A DNA stretch of 64,000 nt, from positions 1,488,001 to 1,552,000 of the forward strand of contig NZ_LT629804.1 of NCBI RefSeq assembly GCF_900105865.1, given 5' to 3'. Position numbers and translations under genes: made by a program. Below are positions 45,596 to 55,097 of this stretch, piece after piece; the stretch's first letter is position 1, and each line of letters begins with the position of its first letter. Origin of the DNA: Arcanobacterium phocae (GTDB taxonomy: Bacteria; Actinomycetota; Actinomycetes; Actinomycetales; Actinomycetaceae). The notes under the pieces were generated by a model, which worked only from the letters and a program-made list of their open reading frames with translations, did no database searches and had not been told where the DNA came from.

Positions 45596-46158
45596 TGAAT
45601 GACGATACATGCCATCGTGGCGCTCTTGAAGCGATTTTAATGGTTGTTTCCGAACCAGTTACCGCCGTACAACTGGCATCAGTATTAGATGCGAGCCCAG
45701 CAGATATTGAATCAATGCTCGCCTCAATGGCTACTGAATATTCGCATGATGAGCCACCTCGAGGTTTTCAGTTACGGAAAGTTGGCGGCGGATGGCGTTT
45801 TTATTCAGACCCACGATACGCTGACGTTGTTAGTAAGTTTGTCACTTCTGGTCATTCAGCCAAATTGTCGGTGCAAGCCTTAGAAACATTGGCTGTTATT
45901 GCCTACCGCCAACCAGTGACTCGCGCGCAAATTGCTGCTATCCGAGGCGTCGATGTCGATTCTGTGGTTCGTACGTTGCAAACCCGTGGCCTTGTTCGTC
46001 CATCCGGGACAGCCCCAGATTCCAGCGCAGTCTTGTATGAGACAACAGAATTATTTTTAGAAAAAATGGGAATGAATTCCCTCGAAGAACTTGCCCCATT
46101 GGCACCTTATTTGCCTGATGATGAAGAGTTTGACGATGTAGTAAAGGAGATGGCATGA
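45595..46158 (+). CDS. scpB: Segregation and condensation protein B
   Basis: 187 residues. Two winged-helix domains are recognisable; GGGWRFYSDPRYADVVSKFV and LSVQALETLAVIAYRQPVTR are conserved ScpB segments. It completes the SMC-ScpAB condensin. It overlaps rluB by 4 nt. Confidence 0.95.
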   Translation: MNDDTCHRGALEAILMVVSEPVTAVQLASVLDASPADIESMLASMATEYSHDEPPRGFQLRKVGGGWRFYSDPRYADVVSKFVTSGHSAKLSVQALETLAVIAYRQPVTRAQIAAIRGVDVDSVVRTLQTRGLVRPSGTAPDSSAVLYETTELFLEKMGMNSLEELAPLAPYLPDDEEFDDVVKEMA

Positions 46159-46910
46159 GCCGAAAAACCCAAGATCTTCACGATCCAACCGGCGAACGCC
46201 TACAAAAGGTGTTGGCCCACGCAGGTGTGGCTTCCCGACGCGCAGCTGAGGATATGATCCAAGCTGGTCGCGTCAGCGTCGACGGCGTGATTGTGCGCCA
46301 GCTCGGCATCCGGGTTGATCCAAAGTCCGCCGTCATCCACGTTGATGGTGATCGCGTTCAGTTGGATCAAGATTTAATTACTGTTGCCTTGTACAAACCA
46401 CCGGGGGTTGTTTCGACGATGTCGGATGACCAAGGGCGTAAGACATTGGCAGATTTTGTTGAGGATTATCCGCAACGCTTAGTTCATGTAGGACGACTCG
46501 ATATTGACACTGAGGGTCTTATTCTCTTATCAAACGACGGCGAACTCGTTCATCGATTGACTCACCCATCCTACGAGGTGCCCAAGACGTATATTGCCCG
46601 TGTTGAAGGTTCTGTTACTCGCGGTTTGCAAAAGGTGATGGAAAAAGGAATCACCTTGGAAGACGGGCCGGTTCATGCAGATCGTTTTATCATCCGCGAG
46701 GTAGCTCGAAAGAATTCGATTGTGGAAATCACTCTGCATTCGGGACGTAACCGGGTTGTGCGCCGGATGATGGAAGAAGTTGGGCACCCGGTGATGGAAC
46801 TCGTACGTATGCAGTTCGGCAACATTGTTGCTGGACATTTGAAACCAGGCCAGGTTCGCCAGATTGCCGGATCGGAACTTGGTGCGTTGATGTCGATGGT
46901 AGGTATGTGA
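46155..46910 (+). CDS. rluB: RsuA/RluB-type pseudouridine synthase
   Basis: 251 residues. An S4 RNA-binding domain (about 14-60, GERLQKVLAHAGVASRRAAE) is followed by the synthase domain with the catalytic Asp in VGRLDIDTEGLILLSNDG and the HSGRNRVVRRMMEEVGHPV motif. It probably makes a pseudouridine in 23S rRNA; RluB versus RsuA target is inferred only from its place in the operon. Confidence 0.92.
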   Translation: MSRKTQDLHDPTGERLQKVLAHAGVASRRAAEDMIQAGRVSVDGVIVRQLGIRVDPKSAVIHVDGDRVQLDQDLITVALYKPPGVVSTMSDDQGRKTLADFVEDYPQRLVHVGRLDIDTEGLILLSNDGELVHRLTHPSYEVPKTYIARVEGSVTRGLQKVMEKGITLEDGPVHADRFIIREVARKNSIVEITLHSGRNRVVRRMMEEVGHPVMELVRMQFGNIVAGHLKPGQVRQIAGSELGALMSMVGM

Positions 46911-47608
46911 TGACAGCTTTACGTATTGCAATTGATGGTCCTTCGGGGTCCGGTAAGTCCACGGTTGCTCGCCGGGTTGCTCAAGAGTTGGGTCTTGGCT
47001 ATCTGGATACTGGTGCCATGTATCGGGCTGCCACCTGGTGGGCACTCCGCGAGAACGTTAATCTGGATGACCCTGACGCGGTACTTGCCGCAACTCAGTC
47101 CATGCCGCTAGAGATTGCGCTTGACCCACAAGCCCAACGTTTTGTGTGCGGTGGAGAGGATATTACTTCTGCCATTAGAACATCTGACCTTTCTAAGGTC
47201 GTATCTAAAGTTGCGGTGAATATTCCAGTTCGCAAGGAAATGTTACGTCGTCAGCGCGCAATTATTGAGTCTCAGGATTCCGCAGATTCGTATTCAGCTG
47301 GACGAGGCATTGTTGCTGAAGGTCGCGATATTACAACGGTTGTTGCGCCGGATGCACAGGTGCGTGTTCTACTAACCGCATCTGAGGAAGCACGGTTGGC
47401 GCGGCGTGCATTAGAAGTGCGGGGTAGTGCTGACGCGACCGCACTTGCGCAAACACGCGATGAAGTAATTCGCCGCGATCGAGATGATTCCACAGTGTCA
47501 GAATTTATGACGGCACAAGACGGTGTTACAACGATCGATTCTTCAAACTTAGGGATCGATGACGTTGTGTCTGCAGTGTTGCAGCTGGTTGCGGAGGCAC
47601 GTTCATGA
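46910..47608 (+). CDS. cmk: Cytidylate kinase
   Basis: 232 residues from ATG 46910, which shares one base with the rluB stop; GTG 46907 is a neighbouring alternative. [20 protein letters not shown] is the P-loop and [14 protein letters not shown] the substrate motif; [15 protein letters not shown] is the family signature. It phosphorylates CMP/dCMP. Overlaps der by 4 nt. Confidence 0.95.
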   Translation: MTALRIAIDGPSGSGKSTVARRVAQELGLGYLDTGAMYRAATWWALRENVNLDDPDAVLAATQSMPLEIALDPQAQRFVCGGEDITSAIRTSDLSKVVSKVAVNIPVRKEMLRRQRAIIESQDSADSYSAGRGIVAEGRDITTVVAPDAQVRVLLTASEEARLARRALEVRGSADATALAQTRDEVIRRDRDDSTVSEFMTAQDGVTTIDSSNLGIDDVVSAVLQLVAEARS

Positions 47609-49119
47609 GCGACGAGTATGTTTTTGACGATTCCTTTGATATTAACGCAGAATTCACCGAGGTTACTGAGGACGACGTCGAGGAAGCGAACGAAGCCGAT
47701 GTGATGCGCTCGTTCTTGGACGATTTTGAGCTCGACGACGAAGACCTTGCCCTCCTAGATGGCGAGGTTGAGCTTGCTCCAGTTACCGAGCAATGGGGCA
47801 AGCCGGTCTTAGCTATTCTTGGACGACCCAATGTTGGTAAGTCAACATTAGTGAACCGTATCGTCGGCAAGCGGGTAGCGGTTGTTCAAGACACTCCAGG
47901 CGTCACCCGCGATCGTGTCAAGTACGACGCTGAGTGGGCCGGTGTTGATTTCACGATTATGGATACTGGTGGTTGGGAAGCAGCTGTTGAAGGTATCGAT
48001 AAGTCGGTTTCTGAATCTTCAGAAATGGCGATCAATGAAGCCGACGTCGTCATGCTCGTCGTCGATGCAACAGTGGGTGCCACTGATACTGATGAGCGCA
48101 TGGTTCGATTACTTCGCCGCAGTGGTAAGCCAGTCATTTTAGCAGCGAATAAGGTGGATTCTCCGCAAGGTGAGTCTGATGCGGCGGCATTATGGAACCT
48201 AGGTTTAGGCGAGCCATACCCGATTTCTGCGTTGCATGGACGCGGTACCGGAGATTTACTCCATGCTGCTGTCAAGATGCTTCCTGAAGTCTCTGAAGTG
48301 GCGCTTGCTCGCCCGGATCAAGGCCCGCGCAGGATAGCACTCGTTGGACGGCCGAATGTTGGAAAATCATCGCTCCTGAATAAGCTCGCTGGTGCTGACC
48401 GCGTTGTTGTTAATGAGTTAGCTGGCACAACGCGCGACCCAGTCGACGAAGTTATCGAGCTAGATGGTCAACCGTGGACTTTCGTCGATACTGCAGGTGT
48501 TCGTCGTCGCGTTCATCTCACTAAAGGTGCCGACTACTACGCAACCTTGCGTACCCAGTCTGCAATTGAAAAAGCCGAACTCGGTCTAGTACTCATGGAT
48601 GCTTCTGAACCTATTGCGGAACAAGATATTCGTGTGTTGCAACAGGTGATTGATGCTGGACGCGCTGTCGTCGTCATTATGAATAAGTGGGATCTAGTTG
48701 AAGAGGAACGACGCGTAGAGCTTGATCGTGAGTTCGAACGTGAACTTGTCCAAATTCAATGGGCTGAGCGAATCAACCTGTCAGCAAAAACTGGTTGGCA
48801 TACCAACCGGCTGACTAGAGCGATGAACACTGCACTCGAATCATGGGATAAGCGCATCCCGACTGGAAAGCTCAACGCGTTTTTAGGAGAGCTACAGGCA
48901 GCGAATCCGCATCCGGTGCGTTCAGGCAAGCAGCCACGCATCTTGTTTGCGACCCAGGTCGCTAATCGTCCGCCACGCTTCGTGCTGTTTACATCCGGAT
49001 TCTTTGATCACGGCTACCGTCGTTTTATCGAAAACCGGTTACGTCGTGAGTTCGGATTCATTGGCTCGCCGGTAGAAATATCGGTTCGTCCTCGTCAAAA
49101 GCGAGCACGAAAGAAGTAG
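47605..49119 (+). CDS. der: GTPase Der (EngA)
   Basis: 504 residues. Two G domains in tandem (about 67-230 and 240-410): [14 protein letters not shown] with DTGGW, and [14 protein letters not shown] with DTAGV; each has an NKxD motif (NKVD, NKWD). A KH-like domain (about 415-500) ends in basic [10 protein letters not shown]. An acidic N-terminal extension of about 60 residues rich in Asp/Glu precedes G1; similar extensions occur in actinobacterial Der. It matures the 50S subunit. End of the xerD-der operon. Confidence 0.97.
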   Translation: MSDEYVFDDSFDINAEFTEVTEDDVEEANEADVMRSFLDDFELDDEDLALLDGEVELAPVTEQWGKPVLAILGRPNVGKSTLVNRIVGKRVAVVQDTPGVTRDRVKYDAEWAGVDFTIMDTGGWEAAVEGIDKSVSESSEMAINEADVVMLVVDATVGATDTDERMVRLLRRSGKPVILAANKVDSPQGESDAAALWNLGLGEPYPISALHGRGTGDLLHAAVKMLPEVSEVALARPDQGPRRIALVGRPNVGKSSLLNKLAGADRVVVNELAGTTRDPVDEVIELDGQPWTFVDTAGVRRRVHLTKGADYYATLRTQSAIEKAELGLVLMDASEPIAEQDIRVLQQVIDAGRAVVVIMNKWDLVEEERRVELDREFERELVQIQWAERINLSAKTGWHTNRLTRAMNTALESWDKRIPTGKLNAFLGELQAANPHPVRSGKQPRILFATQVANRPPRFVLFTSGFFDHGYRRFIENRLRREFGFIGSPVEISVRPRQKRARKK

Positions 49120-49139
49120 TCTTTCTGAGACTTTTTCGC

Positions 49140-49177
49140 ATGGGTGTCATGATGTGGTCGAATATCATGACACCCAT
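49140..49177 (+). terminator. Strong terminator after der
   Basis: A 14-bp perfect stem, ATGGGTGTCATGAT/ATCATGACACCCAT, with a 10-nt loop, followed by GTCTTTTATCTTATT. Confidence 0.88.
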
Positions 49178-49254
49178 GTCTTTTATCTTATTGCGCGTAT
49201 CAATTGAAGTGGTCCAGTTTTTCTTCCATTTAAGCAGCTTGGAAAATCTGGATT

Positions 49255-49460
49255 ATGCCGAAGATATTCGATCAAGTTGCCAAGGATCGTGTGGTTCGTC
49301 TTATGGAAGACCTGATCACGGAAAGTGCCCGGTTAGGGCGTGGAGTTAAAGAGCCCACGTGATACGAATAGTTGCTAAAGGCTGGGTCGGCTTTTTCGCG
49401 TCAGATCTCGGCCCGCAGGCGTTGAGAAACGATCACGTTTATTGGCAAATGTCGTGATCG
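49255..49460 (+). pseudogene. IS3-family OrfA remnant
   Basis: ATG 49255 opens MPKIFDQVAKDRVVRLMEDL, a typical IS3 OrfA start, but the frame goes astray and stops at 49362. Another frame (about 49363-49458) gives AKGWVGFFASDLGPQALRND, which resembles the FFAxELD end of OrfA. An internally deleted, frameshifted copy is likely. No OrfB seen. Confidence 0.6.
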
Positions 49461-49462
49461 TT
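49428..49462. terminator. Hairpin within the IS remnant region
   Basis: AACGATCACG/CGTGATCGTT, a 10-bp stem around a 15-nt loop, followed by TTGC. It may be a terminator or IS-end structure. Confidence 0.35.
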
Positions 49463-49690
49463 TTGCATGTCGTGTTTCATCTGTGTGACGGCAAGATGAG
49501 GAACAAGAGGATTCATCACCTCGCGCGGGTATCGCGAGGTAAAGAACGCTTAGCCCTCAACCCCGCGCACTACTCGACGCAGGAAACCCCCAACCGGCGA
49601 CTCGTCAACACCATATTCCCCTAACACCCCGTCAAAACACGAAAGGCTACACTAATGGCTCTAGCTAGGGTTAATTATCCGATTATATAG
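49463..49690. other. Non-coding stretch between IS remnant and tRNA-Pro
   Basis: No supported gene. A short plus frame ends in ETPNRRLVNTIFP at 49621-49624 and could be the tail of a lost gene or element; I do not recognise it. Confidence 0.3.
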
Positions 49691-49691
49691 T

Positions 49692-49728
49692 AAAAACCGG
49701 CTCCAGCAGTTTTCGTTGTGGTGGAGCC
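49692..49728 (-). terminator. Terminator of tRNA-Pro
   Basis: On the minus strand GGCTCCA pairs with TGGAGCC, followed by GGTTTTTA, 10 bp after the tRNA 3' end. A clear intrinsic terminator. Confidence 0.8.
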
Positions 49729-49737
49729 AGTTTCTTG

Positions 49738-49814
<77 letters not shown>

Positions 49815-49943
49815 GTCGCTCAAAGCAACGTTACAAGATTACAACACAGACCGGTTCTATGCCAATGACACGCCTGAAATTGCTACTAGTTCGTCGTCGT
49901 GAATAATTAGGTTCCCAGCCATGGCAGTGGCAGAATGGGATGT

Positions 49944-52475
49944 ATGAATACCGAAAATCTCACTCGTTCCGAAGCTCGTGCACGTTCTGAAGCCCTTGAG
50001 GTCACTAAACATATTATTGACCTCAACGTAACGGAGGCGCCGGCACAAACAGATACGTTTACAGTTACGTCACGCATCGACATCAATGTGCGCAAGCCGA
50101 TCGAAACATTCGTTGACTTTATCGGTACTCAGGCACGGCTCAGCGTCGATGGGGAAGCGGTTGATCCACGATTCGACGGCGCGCGCGTTTACCTGCCCAA
50201 GCTACAACCAGGCACTCACCGACTCACTATTGACGGCGTGGGACAGTACTCGACCACCGGTGAAGGTCTACACCGTTTCCGCGACCCACAAGATGGCCAG
50301 ACCTACCTCTACACACAATTCGAGCCGGCAGACGCACGTCGAGTTTTCCCAAATTTTGAGCAGCCGGATCTGAAAACCCACTTCCATATTTCTATCTCCG
50401 CTCCGGCTGAATGGACTATATTATCCAACGGCGTAGAAAATCATCGTCAAACCATCAGCCCAAACTCGTTAGGTACCGAGTGTGTCGAGGTTACTTTCAT
50501 ACCAACGCAACGGCAATCTACATATTTAACAGCTTTCATCGCCGGACCATACACCGCTTTCCGCGACACCGCTGATACTGCTCAAGGAACAATTGATCTC
50601 GGTTTCTATTGCCGGGCAACCTTAGCGGAGCATTTTGACTTAGAAGATATCTCCACTGTAACGAAGCAGGGCCTCAACACTTTCCCGGCCGCATTCGGGT
50701 GCGAATATCCATGGGGTAAATACGATTCGATATTCGTGCCAGAGTACAACTTAGGCGCCATGGAAAATCCCGGTTGCGTTACTTTCTCCGAAGATCATTA
50801 CATTTTCCGGGGCTTAGCAACCCGTGCTCAACGCGCAACCCGCGCAAACACAATCCTGCACGAAATGTCGCACATGTGGTTTGGCGACTACACCACACCA
50901 GTATGGTGGGACGACCTGTGGCTCAAGGAATCGTTTGCCGAATTTATGGGTGCGTGGGCGAGTGCTAAAGCAACTCAGTACACCGAAGCTTGGGTTGATT
51001 TCGCTGGGGCACGGCTCAATTGGGCGTTGCGCACCGACCAGCTCCCAACAACTCATCCGATCGTGGCCGATATCCCGGACCTAGAAGCGGCTGACCAAGC
51101 ATTTGACGGTATTACCTACGCCAAGGGCGCTGCGGTGTTGCGCCAGCTCGTGGCTTTCGTGGGCGAAGATAAGTTCTTTGCCGGGGTACGTGAGTACTTT
51201 GCTAAGCATGCCTTTGCTAACGCGACCTTGAACGATCTTCTTACCGCACTCGAATCCTCATCAGGGCGCGATCTACACGAGTGGGCTGATGAATGGCTAC
51301 ACACCACCGGAGTTTCCACCGTGATGGTTGAGCGGACTGCGGAAGGTGCGCGATTGTCCCAGATCGGAACCGATAGTGTTTCTGGACAGCCGATTCGTCG
51401 CCCTCACCGGATCCGCGTATCTGGTTTCGCGCTCACCGATGGCTTCTTACAACGGGTTTCTTCGTACAACGTCGATCTGCGCGACTCCGTCGTCGTCCCG
51501 TGGAACGAGATCGGGGGAGAAGACGTCGATCTTATTTTGCCGAACGATGATGCACTGTCCTACCTGAAGGTAGCATTTGATGCGCGTTCACTCGACTCGG
51601 CGTTGCATAACAAGATCAGTGAACCACTGTCACGTTCCGTGGTCTCGGGACAGCTGTGGCAAATGGTGTACGACGGCTTACTACAGCCCGGAAGCTACGC
51701 GGCCTTTGTCGCCCGCGAGCCGCTATTATCCTCAGCTTCGTTGTTATCGCAACGCACCATGTCCGTCATGCAGGCAATGCGTTATTTCCTTGCCGGACGC
51801 AAACGCGATGAGTCGCTTAATGAATTCTTCGATATTGCGCTAGAAGCGCGCGAACAAGCAGCAGAAGGCTCGGATCCGTTCACAATCTGGACTCGCACCC
51901 TTGCCACCATTGGCGCGATGCTACCACACCGCGATGCAGATATCATCAAGACCTTGAACGAAACGAGCGATACCGATCTGCGATGGATGCTTCTGACGGC
52001 GCGGGCTGCATCAGGCGCAGTTGATGCGGCAGAGCTGGATGCTGAACTTGAACGTACCGGGACGGCGTCCGACGTCGTCGCGCATCTACGTGCATTGGCT
52101 TCACGCCCAGGAACACGTCAGGAGACGCTCGACAAACTCCTCAATACTAAGCTCTCCAATGATCATCTGTCTGCGCTGATTGATGGGTTTACGCAGTATC
52201 TCCATGCTGGCGAAGCACGCACTGCCTTGCCTGATTATTTCGATCGGATCGAGGATATCTGGCGCACTCAGTCCCAAGAATTGGCTGAACGGCTTATCTA
52301 CGGTTTATATCCGCACTCCGATCTAGAGCCAGGGACACTCCCGGAAAACAATGCAGATGTTCAGGCTGCGACTGATTGGCTGGATAAAGCATCACAGGCA
52401 CCTGCCGCACTTCGTAAAATCATCCTAGATAAACGTGACTTCCATATCCGTTCGTTACGCAATCAGGCACGCTGA
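49944..52475 (+). CDS. pepN: Aminopeptidase N (M1 family)
   Basis: 843 residues from ATG 49944, chosen because NTENLTRSEARARSE aligns with the family N-terminus; ATG 49935 is an alternative. The substrate motif GAMENPG, the zinc ligands in ILHEMSHMWFGD (HExxH) and the Glu in LWLKESFAEF are present. Long C-terminal ERAP1-like helical region (about 520-843). It removes N-terminal residues from peptides in the cytosol; no signal peptide. Confidence 0.96.
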   Translation: MNTENLTRSEARARSEALEVTKHIIDLNVTEAPAQTDTFTVTSRIDINVRKPIETFVDFIGTQARLSVDGEAVDPRFDGARVYLPKLQPGTHRLTIDGVGQYSTTGEGLHRFRDPQDGQTYLYTQFEPADARRVFPNFEQPDLKTHFHISISAPAEWTILSNGVENHRQTISPNSLGTECVEVTFIPTQRQSTYLTAFIAGPYTAFRDTADTAQGTIDLGFYCRATLAEHFDLEDISTVTKQGLNTFPAAFGCEYPWGKYDSIFVPEYNLGAMENPGCVTFSEDHYIFRGLATRAQRATRANTILHEMSHMWFGDYTTPVWWDDLWLKESFAEFMGAWASAKATQYTEAWVDFAGARLNWALRTDQLPTTHPIVADIPDLEAADQAFDGITYAKGAAVLRQLVAFVGEDKFFAGVREYFAKHAFANATLNDLLTALESSSGRDLHEWADEWLHTTGVSTVMVERTAEGARLSQIGTDSVSGQPIRRPHRIRVSGFALTDGFLQRVSSYNVDLRDSVVVPWNEIGGEDVDLILPNDDALSYLKVAFDARSLDSALHNKISEPLSRSVVSGQLWQMVYDGLLQPGSYAAFVAREPLLSSASLLSQRTMSVMQAMRYFLAGRKRDESLNEFFDIALEAREQAAEGSDPFTIWTRTLATIGAMLPHRDADIIKTLNETSDTDLRWMLLTARAASGAVDAAELDAELERTGTASDVVAHLRALASRPGTRQETLDKLLNTKLSNDHLSALIDGFTQYLHAGEARTALPDYFDRIEDIWRTQSQELAERLIYGLYPHSDLEPGTLPENNADVQAATDWLDKASQAPAALRKIILDKRDFHIRSLRNQAR

Positions 52476-52550
52476 GATTATTCATCTGGGAATGACTCTA
52501 GGAACGAACCTAAGCTAAGATATGTTATATAAATGTGACACAAGGAGAAG

Positions 52551-53006
52551 ATGATGGATAACGAGTTCAACACCCGAGATCAGTGGCAAGATCCAACTGC
52601 GACGTCACGATTCAGTGCTATCTCGCAGCATCCTGATGCTCCACTCGCTAGCCGTGGCCTAGACGCCGAAGACATTGCAACCATCAATGCATTACCGGAG
52701 TCGTCTGCTATTCTTATCGCTTTGAATGGGCCAAATATTGGCGCACGTTTTTTACTCAATGCCGATAACGTACTTGTCGGCCGTCACATTAAGGCTGATA
52801 TCTTCCTTGATGACGTTACTGTTTCGCGTAAACACGCCATTTTCGCCCGTACGCCAGAAGGCTTCGTAGTGCGTGATCAAAACTCACTTAACGGCACGTA
52901 CGTCAATATGAAGCAGGTTGACGAAGCGGCCCTGTGCGATGGCGATGAAGTACGTATTGGCAAATACCAGCTTACTTTCTATAGCTCACCAAAGGCGGCT
53001 CAATGA
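52551..53006 (+). CDS. garA: FHA-domain protein, GarA/OdhI-like
   Basis: 151 residues with AAGGAG upstream; tandem ATGs at 52551/52554. The FHA domain (about 68-145) has LVGRHIKADIFLDDVTVSRKHAIF and NSLNGTYVN, the phosphothreonine-binding residues. The N-terminal part has PTATSRFSAI where GarA/OdhI carry the kinase-target ETTSVF motif, so the regulatory Thr site is altered. GarA/OdhI inhibit 2-oxoglutarate dehydrogenase. Followed by MerR genes as in M. tuberculosis Rv1827-Rv1830, which supports the assignment. The gene symbol rests on homology of context. Confidence 0.8.
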   Translation: MMDNEFNTRDQWQDPTATSRFSAISQHPDAPLASRGLDAEDIATINALPESSAILIALNGPNIGARFLLNADNVLVGRHIKADIFLDDVTVSRKHAIFARTPEGFVVRDQNSLNGTYVNMKQVDEAALCDGDEVRIGKYQLTFYSSPKAAQ

Positions 53007-53758
53007 GCGCTGACAGAGCACAGCATTCTGAACTTTCGTCGGCTACAACATTATCGTGGCCGCAGGATGTTTCGCATGAGGGAACCTTAAAAATCGGGGA
53101 AGTCATTGACTTACTTTCTCGCGAGTTCCCGTTTCTGGCTGCATCAAAAATCCGCTATTTTGAGTCCCAGAACTTGATTGAGCCGCAGCGCACTGCCTCT
53201 AATCAGAGGTTGTTTTCGCTAGCCGACGTCGAACGCTTACGTTTCATTCTCATAGAACAGCGCGATCGCTATGTCGCGTTGCCGCAGATCAAAGAGATGC
53301 TACGCCAACTTGATATGGGCGAGGGGAGCACAGCTCATCCAGGTAGGATGCGCGCAGTGGCTGAGAACGAAGTGTCGAAACCGAGTCCTGGAACACGTTT
53401 GCATATCCGTGAACTTGCAGCATTAGTTGGTGCTTCATATTCAGATATTGAGCGTTTAATTGATGCGAAAGTCTTGACACCCGATTCACGTGGCAGGCTG
53501 ACAGCGCAGGCAGTGGATATTGTTCGATATGTCCTGCTATTAGAAGAGAAGGGGATGGATATTCGTCAGTTGCGTGCTGTTCGTCATTCTGCTCATTCTC
53601 ACGCAGCTCACGTGGTTTCAATGCTTGCTACTGAGCGGGCGAAGAACACGCCACTGGCAAAAGAGCGAGTTATTGCAGAATCTGGTGAATTTGCAACGTT
53701 AATTACAAACTTCTATCGAGCATTATTGCTGGAAAGTATAGACGTCGAGCTCCGGTAA
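53003..53758 (+). CDS. MerR-family regulator (Rv1828/FtsR-like)
   Basis: 251 residues overlapping the FHA gene by 4 nt. A MerR-type winged HTH (about 25-100) reads LKIGEVIDLLSREFPFLAAS and continues KIRYFESQNLIEPQRT. A second MerR-like HTH is suggested at about 125-190 (LHIRELAALVGASYSDIERL), matching the two-domain Rv1828 group. In Corynebacterium the related FtsR activates ftsZ. No ligand-binding cysteines. Confidence 0.85.
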   Translation: MSADRAQHSELSSATTLSWPQDVSHEGTLKIGEVIDLLSREFPFLAASKIRYFESQNLIEPQRTASNQRLFSLADVERLRFILIEQRDRYVALPQIKEMLRQLDMGEGSTAHPGRMRAVAENEVSKPSPGTRLHIRELAALVGASYSDIERLIDAKVLTPDSRGRLTAQAVDIVRYVLLLEEKGMDIRQLRAVRHSAHSHAAHVVSMLATERAKNTPLAKERVIAESGEFATLITNFYRALLLESIDVELR

Positions 53759-53882
53759 CCAAAAGTTCAAGGAGAACTTGAGACACGGCACAGCGACACG
53801 CCGAAAAAACTTCAAGGATGTCGTTGGCAAATGCCTCGCAGAGGAATAGTCTATAAGAAGTAACATTCCATGAGGAGGGTCC

Positions 53883-54446
53883 GTGACTGACGGAACTGCA
53901 CACAGCACACACCCACAGCGTGCACAACAAATGCTGTTTGGGGACACATTACCAGATCTTGACACTGAAACAGGTTACCGAGGTCCGGCGGTATGCCGAG
54001 CTATCGGCATTACTTATCGACAGTTAGACCATTGGGCACGCACCGGGGTAGTTGAACCGTCAATCCAAAACGCACTTGGCTCTGGGTCACAGCGTTTATA
54101 TTCGTTCCGTGACGTGCTTGTCCTCAAGATCGTAAAGCGGTTGCTAGATACCGGCGTTTCGTTGCAACAGATCCGCGTAGCAATAACACAGCTTGCTGAA
54201 TATGGTGTTGATGATCTTTCATCAGTGACATTAATGTCCGATGGCGCATCTGTTTATTTGTGTACATCAAACGATGAAGTCATTGATCTGATCAATGGCG
54301 GCCAGGGAGTATTCGGTATTGCGCTAGGCAAGGTATGGCGCGAAGTCGAAGGTTCGCTGAGTGAAATTCCAACGATGCGCGCACACGATGAAGTTGTTGA
54401 CGAACTTGCTGCTCGGCGCAAAGCACGGCTCGCTTCCGCAAACTAA
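53883..54446 (+). CDS. MerR-family regulator (Rv1830-like)
   Basis: 187 residues from GTG 53883 with GAGGAGGG upstream. HTH at about 35-100: GPAVCRAIGITYRQLDHWAR followed by LYSFRDVLVLKIVKRLLDTG. The rest is a small C-terminal domain. In mycobacteria the Rv1829 nuclease gene precedes this regulator; here only a 124-bp gap does. Confidence 0.87.
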   Translation: MTDGTAHSTHPQRAQQMLFGDTLPDLDTETGYRGPAVCRAIGITYRQLDHWARTGVVEPSIQNALGSGSQRLYSFRDVLVLKIVKRLLDTGVSLQQIRVAITQLAEYGVDDLSSVTLMSDGASVYLCTSNDEVIDLINGGQGVFGIALGKVWREVEGSLSEIPTMRAHDEVVDELAARRKARLASAN

Positions 54447-54456
54447 TGGCGTTCAG

Positions 54457-54489
54457 AAATACCTCAGCACACGGAGTGCTGGGGTATTT
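54457..54489 (+). terminator. Terminator after the second MerR gene
   Basis: AAATACCTCAGCAC pairs with GTGCTGGGGTATTT (14 bp, one G-T) around ACGGA, followed by CTTTTTGG. Confidence 0.9.
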
Positions 54490-54578
54490 CTTTTTGGTTG
54501 GCACACGTGTCAACAGGTAAAGCAACAAACAAGTGTAAGAGGAGTGGGAACAACTATCAATATTCGCACCCATTTAAT

Positions 54579-54597
54579 TTGACATAATGTACATTAT
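54579..54597. promoter_or_regulatory. Operator-like palindrome upstream of rbpA
   Basis: ATAATGTACATTAT (54584-54597) is a 14-bp perfect palindrome that overlaps a TTGACA -35-like hexamer (54579-54584), 100 bp before rbpA. A -10 at normal spacing is unclear. The rest of the 54490-54696 gap holds no gene. Confidence 0.4.
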
Positions 54598-54696
54598 CGG
54601 TTCATTACTATAACTGATATCGCGCCCTATCAAGCATTAAATACCCCTCTTGTACCGCCTGATAAACTATATTCAACAATCTTTGAAAGGCTAATA

Positions 54697-55053
54697 ATGG
54701 TAGAACGTTCATTACGCGGAATGAAAATCGGCGCTAACTCACTCGAATCAGATATCGGCGTAGCTCTAGTCGAACGCCATGACGAAACGTATTTGTGTGA
54801 ACGTGGACATCGCTTCACAGTAACCCTTGCACAAGATGCTGAAGTTCCAGCAACTTGGGAATGCAAATGCGGAGCTGAAGCGAAACTCGTTGGCGACCAC
54901 GGTGAAGACGGTGAAGAAAAAGTTGTTAAACCAGCTCGCACTCACTGGGATATGCTCTTGGAACGACGCTCTGAAGAGGAACTACAAGTCTTGTTGAACG
55001 AACGGCTTGAGTTACTACGCACTGGTCGTCTTTATTCTCGTCGGCATTCGTAA
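54697..55053 (+). CDS. rbpA: RNA polymerase-binding protein RbpA
   Basis: 118 residues with GAAAGG upstream. The N-terminal ERSLRGMKIGANSLESD, the zinc-ribbon-like core (C in YLCERGH and WECKCG) and the basic linker and sigma-interaction domain VKPARTHWDMLLERRSEEEL are all typical. RbpA binds RNA polymerase and the housekeeping sigma factor to stabilise open complexes; it is found only in Actinobacteria. Confidence 0.96.
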   Translation: MVERSLRGMKIGANSLESDIGVALVERHDETYLCERGHRFTVTLAQDAEVPATWECKCGAEAKLVGDHGEDGEEKVVKPARTHWDMLLERRSEEELQVLLNERLELLRTGRLYSRRHS

Positions 55054-55059
55054 TTCATT

Positions 55060-55097
55060 ACGCCGGCGCAGTATCCTAGCAATTATTGCGCCGGCGT
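55060..55097. terminator. Bidirectional hairpin between rbpA and lnt
   Basis: ACGCCGGCGCA/TGCGCCGGCGT, an 11-bp perfect stem that overlaps the lnt stop in its loop. GAAAAA follows on the plus side. Convergent genes share it. Confidence 0.65.

Noticed and set aside
45868..45892. TTGTCGGTG in scpB as another PafBC promoter
   Set aside because: The -10-like TAGAAA is off by one position, lacks the final T and lies inside a coding sequence.
53763..53779. AAGTTC-AAGGA-GAACTT hairpin after the first MerR gene as a terminator
   Set aside because: The stem is only 6 bp, A/T-rich and has no U-run.
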